A DNA stretch of 64,000 bases from Oscillibacter sp. 1-3 (lineage in GTDB: Bacteria; Bacillota; Clostridia; Oscillospirales; Oscillospiraceae): NCBI RefSeq assembly GCF_000403435.2, contig NZ_KE159711.1, forward strand, positions 306,205 to 370,204. The letters run 5' to 3'. Within the stretch, counting starts at the first letter, position 1. Every line of letters begins with the position of its first letter. A program made the position numbers and the translations under genes. The notes below the pieces were generated by a model, which searched no databases, was not told where the DNA came from, and saw only the letters and a program-made list of their open reading frames with translations. This document shows, in pieces, positions 59,460 to 64,000 of this stretch.

Positions 59460-60902
59460 ATAGCAATTTTTCACTGTCCCATTCAAATCATCAAGCGGAG
59501 CGTAGGCCGTTCGGCTGTCGCTGCTGCCGCCTACCGGAGCGGCGAGAAACTGACAAATGAGTGGGACGGCAAGACCCATGACTACACGCACAAGCCCGGC
59601 GTTGTCCATACGGAAATCATGCTCCCCGCCCACGCCCCGCCGGAGTTTCAAGACCGTTCCACGCTTTGGAACTCCGTAGAGGAAATCGAGAAGTCCAGCG
59701 ACGCCCAGCTTGCCCGTGAAATCGAAGTTGCCCTTCCCGTGGAACTGTCCAGAGCGGAGCAGTTGGCACTTGTTCGGTCATTTGTCAAAGACAATTTTGT
59801 AGCAGAGGGAATGTGCGCTGACTTTGCGCTCCATGACAAGGGTGACGGCAACCCTCACGCTCATATCATGCTGACCATTCGCCCGCTGAAACCAGACGGA
59901 CGCTGGGGGCCGAAGTGCCGGAAGGTTTACGATCTGGACAGCCAAGGCAACCGCATCCCGGATGGTAAAGGTGGCTGGAAGAATCACCGGGAGGACACCA
60001 CCGACTGGAACAATCGAGAGAACGCCGAGAAGTGGCGGGCGGCGTGGGCCGCTTATGCGAACCGGGCTTTAGAAGCTGCTGGCAGACCGGAGCGCATCGA
60101 CCACCGCAGTTACAAGCGGCAGGGTGTTGATAAAATCCCTTCCATCCACATGGGCGTTGCCGCCAGTCAGATGGAGCGGCGGGGCATCGCTACGGAGAAG
60201 GGAGACATTAACCGCCAGATTGCCGCAGACAACAAACTGCTGAAGGAGATCAAAGCCCGCATCACCCGGATTTATAACTGGACGAAAGAGCAGGCTGGGA
60301 CCAAACAGCCCCAAGATGGCAGTAGCCTTATGGCCCGGCTTTATGAAGCCCAGGCCAAGGTCAACAGCAACAAAGCCCGTTCCCGTTCCGGCAAGATTAA
60401 GGCCCTTCAAGACAATGCAAAGCTACTCGCTTTCTTGCAGTCTAACGGCATCAATTCCATGCAGGAACTTTATGAAAAAGTCTCTGCTATGAACAAAGAT
60501 TATTACAATCTCCGTGGGCAGATTGTCAGTGCGGAACGCCGTCTTGCTGTCCTGGATGAACGGCTGGAAATGTGGGCGCAGTACGAGAAGTACAAGCCCA
60601 TCCGTCAAAAGCTGGACAAGGTGAAACCGGGCAGGCGGGAGCAGTACCAGCAGAAGCACAGAGACGAGTTAGCGTTATTCGATGCTGTCTCCGTTTTTCT
60701 GAAATCGCTGAAAGAATCCGGCGAAGCGATCACGCCCAAAGCGTGGCGGGCCGAAGCCGCAAAATTGACCATGCAGAAAGACGCAGACTATCAGAAAATG
60801 CGGGCTATGCGGGATGAAATCAAAGCTGTTGAATCACTCCGCAAGGCCGCTGACCGTCTGGCCCATGAGGGCCAGCGCCAGCAGAGGGAAACCGAACGAT
60901 AA
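59460..60902 (+). CDS. MobA/MobL relaxase with possible ATA start
   Basis: 480 residues if the start is the ATA at 59460. The frame reads IAIFHCPIQIIKRSVGRSAVAAAAYRSGEKL, the usual N-terminus of MobA/MobL relaxases (normally MAIFH...AAYRSGEKL), with AGGAGG 8 nt before it and an in-frame stop 27 nt upstream. HDKGDGNPHAHIMLTIRPL is the metal-binding His triad; a coiled-coil tail follows. Without the ATA start the first ATG is at 59619 and would remove the catalytic Tyr region. It nicks the oriT just upstream. Confidence 0.85.
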   Translation: MAIFHCPIQIIKRSVGRSAVAAAAYRSGEKLTNEWDGKTHDYTHKPGVVHTEIMLPAHAPPEFQDRSTLWNSVEEIEKSSDAQLAREIEVALPVELSRAEQLALVRSFVKDNFVAEGMCADFALHDKGDGNPHAHIMLTIRPLKPDGRWGPKCRKVYDLDSQGNRIPDGKGGWKNHREDTTDWNNRENAEKWRAAWAAYANRALEAAGRPERIDHRSYKRQGVDKIPSIHMGVAASQMERRGIATEKGDINRQIAADNKLLKEIKARITRIYNWTKEQAGTKQPQDGSSLMARLYEAQAKVNSNKARSRSGKIKALQDNAKLLAFLQSNGINSMQELYEKVSAMNKDYYNLRGQIVSAERRLAVLDERLEMWAQYEKYKPIRQKLDKVKPGRREQYQQKHRDELALFDAVSVFLKSLKESGEAITPKAWRAEAAKLTMQKDADYQKMRAMRDEIKAVESLRKAADRLAHEGQRQQRETER

Positions 60903-60934
60903 CACTACGATTTTTACGAAAGGATTTTGCAATT

Positions 60935-61255
60935 ATGGATATGACCCCATGGGAACGCCGCCAGAAGATTTTGGAGACGCTGTGTCTCCGGCGGCAGGAT
61001 ACTTACAGAAACCTGTCACATGAATTTAACGTCAGCACCGGCACGATTCGCCGGGACATTGTGGTGCTGACCTGCTCCTATCCCCTCGAAACGGTGAGGG
61101 GCAATCACGGCGGGGTCAGAGTGGCAGAGTGGTTCCACCTTGACCGCAGGGCGTTGAACTCTGCGGAGATCACTTTCCTCCGCAGGCTGGCGGAATCGCT
61201 GGACGGCTCCGACCGTGAAATGCTCAACCGCATTATTACCGTATTTTCGCATTGA
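60935..61255 (+). CDS. DeoR-like HTH protein
   Basis: 106 residues: WERRQKILETLCLRRQDTYRNLSHEFNVSTGTIRRDIVVL is a DeoR-type HTH, followed by a short domain (YPLETVRGNHGGVRVAEWFH). No sugar-binding domain, so it is a shortened form. It is 32 bp after the relaxase and probably controls the mob/rep genes. Confidence 0.8.
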   Translation: MDMTPWERRQKILETLCLRRQDTYRNLSHEFNVSTGTIRRDIVVLTCSYPLETVRGNHGGVRVAEWFHLDRRALNSAEITFLRRLAESLDGSDREMLNRIITVFSH

Positions 61256-61266
61256 GGACAATTACC

Positions 61267-62121
61267 ATGCAAATGAAAATTAGCGAAATCAAAATCAACC
61301 CAGGGCGGCGGGACACCCAGCAGAGGAACGTGGAGGAACTGGCCCGGAGCATTGCCGCCGTGGGCCTGATGAATCCCATCACCGTCACCCAGGACAACAC
61401 GCTTATTGCTGGCCTGCACCGATTGGAGGCTGCGAAGCTGCTGGGCTGGACGGAGATTGAGTGTACCGTCAGCGATGCGGACGGCCTGCAAGCGGAGTTG
61501 GCAGAAATTGACGAGAACTTTGTTCGGGCGGGGCTGTCCCACCGGGAGTTGGGCGACTTGCTTCTGCGCCGGAAAGAACTCTATGAAGCCATCCACCCGG
61601 AGACACGCCAGGGCCAGCGCAACGGCCAGACAGCTAAAAACGACAATTTGACGGTTTTAGCGGCAAAGCCCTTTTCGGAGGATACCGCCGATAAGCTGGG
61701 AATCAGCAAACGCACCGTGGAGCGGCTTGTCCAGACCGCCGCCAATCTGACCCCGGAGGCCAAGAAAACCATCCGGGACGCTGGCGATAAAATCACCAAA
61801 GGGGATGCGCTGAAAATTTCCAGACTGCCCCCTGACCAGCAGGCGGAGGCCGCTGCCGTTCTGACCATAGCCCCGCCAACACCGAAGCGGCAGAGGATGG
61901 CGGACGGTGAAGATGCGCTGCGCGAGTTTAAGCTCCTATGCTCCCGCTATGTTTCCGACATCAAAGCCCTTCATCACCGGGCAGATGTTTTCGCCAGAAT
62001 GTCAATGTCTCAATTTGACGAACTGGGCAATAGCGCATATTCCATCACGGAAGCAATCAAGGAACTTTTTGAGGAAGTACATGAAATCCGACACGAAATG
62101 GAGAAGGAACATGAAAACTGA
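61267..62121 (+). CDS. ParB-like nuclease-domain protein
   Basis: 284 residues: ParB/Srx N-terminal domain (MQMKISEIKINPGRRDTQQRNVEELARSIAAVGLMNPITVTQDNTLIAGLHRLEAAKLLGW) and a helix-turn-helix-like stretch (LGISKRTVERLVQTAA), then a helical end. No ParA is seen next to it in IME2, so it may act as transcription or replication factor rather than in partition. Start 61267 chosen (GAGGA before it). Overlaps the next gene by 11 nt. Confidence 0.85.
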   Translation: MQMKISEIKINPGRRDTQQRNVEELARSIAAVGLMNPITVTQDNTLIAGLHRLEAAKLLGWTEIECTVSDADGLQAELAEIDENFVRAGLSHRELGDLLLRRKELYEAIHPETRQGQRNGQTAKNDNLTVLAAKPFSEDTADKLGISKRTVERLVQTAANLTPEAKKTIRDAGDKITKGDALKISRLPPDQQAEAAAVLTIAPPTPKRQRMADGEDALREFKLLCSRYVSDIKALHHRADVFARMSMSQFDELGNSAYSITEAIKELFEEVHEIRHEMEKEHEN

Positions 62122-62452
62122 CTATATTACCAGCGGCTCCACCCTGCCGCCCTACATGGCGTATCCCCGGTTCCTGTTGGGCATGAATATCCGGCTGACG
62201 GCGAAAGAGGTCTACGCGATCATGCTGGATATGACGTTCAATTCGGATATGGTTCAGACCGACCGGCGCGGGCGGCGGTATCTGGCGTTCTACAACAAGA
62301 CCATTGCGGCGATCATCGACCGCACTCCCAGCACTGTGGCACAGTCCCTGCGGGAGTTGGAGGACGTTGGGCTGGTGGAGAAGGAACTGATCGCCCTCCA
62401 CACTCCCTATCACATTTACATCAAGTTACCCGCAGGAGAAAACGTGCCGTGA
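62111..62452 (+). CDS. Winged-helix replication-type protein
   Basis: 113 residues: LPPYMAYPRFLLGMNIRLTAKEVYAIMLDMTFNSDMVQTDRRGRRYLAFYNKTIAAIIDRTPSTVAQSLRELEDVGLVEKEL is a winged helix of the RepA_N N-terminal kind, without the C-terminal part. Overlaps the ParB-like gene and the next Cys-rich gene (GTGA), so one operon. May help control replication. Confidence 0.7.
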   Translation: MKTDYITSGSTLPPYMAYPRFLLGMNIRLTAKEVYAIMLDMTFNSDMVQTDRRGRRYLAFYNKTIAAIIDRTPSTVAQSLRELEDVGLVEKELIALHTPYHIYIKLPAGENVP

Positions 62453-62823
62453 TTGTCCACATGAACTATCAGCAGTACCGCACCGCCCGCAGACTGGTAC
62501 ATAGCTGCTGCAACTATGATTGTGGGAATTGTCTGCTTCTGGACGGTGGCGAGGAATGTATCTGCCCACAGAGTATTACCTACTCGCTGATCTGCAAATG
62601 GTTCCGCGCCGCCGTCCTGCCCCTGGACGCTGGCTTGTGCGCCGCCCTGCTCCACCGGGCAGACCGGAGGAAATGTGTACTCTGTGGCGGTTACTATCTG
62701 CCGAAATCCAACCGGGCGAAATACTGTCCTGATTGCGCTGTTACTGCCCGTAGAAGGAAAGAAGCGGAACGCCAGCGCAAACGTTACTACGATTCTACGC
62801 ATTTAGGCCCTAAAAAACCATGA
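62449..62823 (+). CDS. Cysteine-rich VLP-domain protein
   Basis: 124 residues, close relative of the IME1 protein at 50523: ARRLVHSCCNYDCGNCLLLDGGEECIC, AAVLPLDAGLCAALLHRADRRKCVLCGGYYLPKSNRAKYCPDC, RRRKEAERQRKRY. Start is GTG at 62449 (GTGA overlap) or ATG at 62461. Precedes the replication genes in the same order as in IME1. Confidence 0.85.
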   Translation: MIVHMNYQQYRTARRLVHSCCNYDCGNCLLLDGGEECICPQSITYSLICKWFRAAVLPLDAGLCAALLHRADRRKCVLCGGYYLPKSNRAKYCPDCAVTARRRKEAERQRKRYYDSTHLGPKKP

Positions 62824-62938
62824 TTTTTCAAGGTTTTCCGGGGTGCTGTCAATAGGGGCCTGATACATTCCCTATCTGACACCCCGGAAGGCCCTCAGAG
62901 AGCCTACAACGGCGATTCTACAAAGGAGTTTTTACCCT

Positions 62939-63691
62939 ATGGCTGAAAACAGGAGATTTTACTATCTCAAACTGAAAGAAAACTTCTACAACAGCGAGAC
63001 AATGGTTGTGCTGGAAAGTATGCCGGACGGCCTGTTGTACTCGAATCTGCTGCTGAAAATGTACCTTATGTCACTGAAAAGCGGCGGAATCCTCATGCTC
63101 AACGAGCATCTTCCCCACACCGTCCAGACCATCGCCACCTTCACCCGGCACCAGATCGGCAGCGTGGAGAGGGCAATCAAGGTGTTCATGGAATTTGGCC
63201 TTGTGGAAGTCCTGACAGACGGCGCTTTCTACATGGCCGACATTCAACTGCTAATTGGTCAGTCCTCCACCGAGGGGGAGCGGAAGAAGCGGGAACGGAG
63301 CCGGTTGCAGCGTCAAAAACTGCTGCCCTCCGGCAAAGTGGACATTTGTCCACCCATAGACCCGGTGGACAAATGTCCCCCTATATTAGAGATTAGAGAT
63401 AAAGAGTATAGAGATAAGAGTATAGAGAATAGAGAGGGGGAACGCGCCCGCACGTTGGGCCGTTACCAAAATGTTTTTCTGTCTGCTGGTGAACTGTCCG
63501 AACTGCAAGCCGACTTTCCTACCGTCTGGCAGGAGTACATCGAAAGATTGTCCGAGTACATGGCATCCACGGGCAAACAGTACCGGAGCCATGCCGCCAC
63601 CATTCGCCGTTGGATAGCGGATGACCGCCGCAAGGCCGCCCCCCCTGCCCGTGACCGGGATTATAGCGTCAGCGAGGAGGACACCGTATGA
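62939..63691 (+). CDS. Phage-type replisome organiser (initiator)
   Basis: 250 residues: FYYLKLKENFYNSETMVVLESMPDGLLYSNLLLKMYLMSLKSGG..., the same fold and length as the IME1 protein, with a variable linker (about residues 130-170) rich in Glu, Arg, Lys and Ile, and the C-terminal LSELQADFPTVWQEYIERLSEYMASTGKQYRSHAATIRRW. The linker coding DNA again holds palindromes and purine repeats. Stop overlaps the next ATG. Confidence 0.88.
   Translation: MAENRRFYYLKLKENFYNSETMVVLESMPDGLLYSNLLLKMYLMSLKSGGILMLNEHLPHTVQTIATFTRHQIGSVERAIKVFMEFGLVEVLTDGAFYMADIQLLIGQSSTEGERKKRERSRLQRQKLLPSGKVDICPPIDPVDKCPPILEIRDKEYRDKSIENREGERARTLGRYQNVFLSAGELSELQADFPTVWQEYIERLSEYMASTGKQYRSHAATIRRWIADDRRKAAPPARDRDYSVSEEDTV
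63340..63441. repeat. Iteron-like palindromes and purine tract in the IME2 initiator gene
   Basis: GGACATTTGTCC (63340-63351) and GGACAAATGTCC (63367-63378), 27 bp apart; both are perfect or near-perfect dyads. They are followed by about 55 bp of almost pure A/G/T with AGAGATA/AGAGTATAG repeats (63387-63441). It parallels the IME1 site at 51425-51530. Confidence 0.65.
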
Positions 63692-64000
63692 TGGAACTGA
63701 CCGAGGAAATCCGAGCCGTCATCGACAAGACCACTGCTGCCATGAAACTGGGAGAGGGCGAGTACATAGCCCCGGCTGATGGGCTTGTCCATTGCCGGAA
63801 GTGCGGCGCACCCCGGCAGACTGTCATTCGCTCCCCCTTTGGCGGCTATATCGCTCCCCGGTGTGTCTGCCCTTGCCAGCAGGAGAAAGAACGCCGCCGC
63901 AGAGAAGCCGAGGAACGCCGCCAGCGCATGGAGCGTATCAGGCGGCGTAAGGCCCAGGGACTTCAAGACCGCTACCTCTACGGCTACACATTCGCCCATG
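63688..64000 (+). CDS. DnaC-like helicase loader, 5' part
   Basis: 104 residues, cut by the window end. MMELTEEIRAVIDKTTAAMKLGEG...; Cys-cluster CRKCGAPRQTVIRS...CVCPCQQEKE precedes the AAA+ domain, as in the IME1 DnaC-like protein. AGGAGG stands 7 nt before the ATG at 63688, which overlaps the previous stop. The ATPase motifs lie outside the window. Confidence 0.78.
   Translation, partial: MMELTEEIRAVIDKTTAAMKLGEGEYIAPADGLVHCRKCGAPRQTVIRSPFGGYIAPRCVCPCQQEKERRRREAEERRQRMERIRRRKAQGLQDRYLYGYTFAH

Larger units (their letters stand above)
55124..64000 (+). mobile_element. IME2: second mobilizable element, right end outside the window
   Basis: The left edge is the point where virB6 stops, close to 55123. 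TnpV, MerR, MATE, a response regulator, DUF3847, a MobA/MobL relaxase with MOBQ-type oriT, HTH, ParB-like, and a replication module follow. No recombinase is in the window; one is expected downstream. Its left end GATGTATTTCAAATGCATC is partly palindromic. Confidence 0.7.

Noticed and set aside
59297..59560. Open frame of 87 codons over the oriT region
   Set aside because: It overlaps the relaxase frame and oriT hairpin and resembles no protein.

Overview
The window looks like a gut-type Clostridia genome (Bacillota, order Eubacteriales, probably an Oscillospiraceae relative). The reasons are the fairly high GC of most genes, strong AGGAGG ribosome sites, PadR/DUF6120/DUF4317-type genes, Tn1549- and Tn4451-like mobile modules, and Gram-positive surface proteins with a sortase. 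No tRNA, rRNA or CRISPR array was recognised. Family names come from reading the translations; no database search was run.

Layout. (1) 1-2.1 kb is the tail of a conjugative element: a coupling-protein gene interrupted by the 3' end of a group II intron just before its Walker A motif, then a small HTH gene. (2) 2.1-10.4 kb holds an Eis-like acetyltransferase, a frameshifted DinG-type helicase, a DUF4317 gene with a decayed duplicate of its 3' end, three small XRE-type regulators, and two unrecognised genes in tandem. (3) 10.5-18.6 kb is an envelope/secretome region. It has a PadR-DUF6120-secreted protein operon facing a set of exported proteins: three paralogues with a stalk-type (copper amine oxidase N-like) domain, a broken relative, an amidase-like protein and an LRR lipoprotein. 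(4) 18.65-25.06 kb starts with a consensus sigma-A promoter overlapped by a LexA-type box. It continues with an ImmA/IrrE-type metallopeptidase, a zinc-ribbon protein, a sigma-like protein, about 0.5 kb of hairpin-rich non-coding DNA, a MazF-type toxin, and four serine-recombinase reading frames, only the first of which looks complete.

(5) From about 25.0 kb a Tn1549-like integrative and conjugative element (ICE) interrupts the last recombinase frame. It encodes ParA/ParB, a RepA_N initiator with palindromes inside the gene, a sortase, a CAP-domain protein, a 2634-residue thioester/Cna-B repeat surface protein ending in LPRTGY, a PP-loop enzyme, PcfB, a VirD4 coupling protein, and the start of a Maff2-VirB6 operon. 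(6) The maff2 gene is split by a 10-kb Tn4451-like mobilizable element (IME1, about 44.76-54.74 kb) with matching 24-bp terminal inverted repeats. Its cargo is a TetR/cation-transporter pair, followed by sigma/HTH genes, MobC/relaxase, a replication module, and TnpW/TnpX. (7) The ICE resumes for about 390 bp, completing maff2 and starting virB6. It is then broken again, and a second mobilizable element (IME2, about 55.12 kb to the window end) follows with TnpV, a MerR/MATE efflux pair, a response-regulator-like gene, a MOBQ-type oriT and relaxase, a ParB-like protein and a second copy of the replication module.

How it fits together. The window is a nested set of insertions: recombinase cassette, interrupted by an ICE, interrupted by two IMEs. 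The IMEs carry relaxases and replication genes but no secretion genes, so they would need the transfer apparatus of an ICE, yet here they sit inside such genes. The most unusual signals are: paired GGACA-N2-TGTCC palindromes followed by AGAGATA-rich tracts inside both replisome-organiser genes, which look like intragenic origins; the SOS-type promoter over the ImmA/recombinase cassette; the structured non-coding region before mazF; the anchorless LPRTGY giant surface protein with its own sortase; and 11-bp-phased repeats after a receiver-degenerate response regulator.
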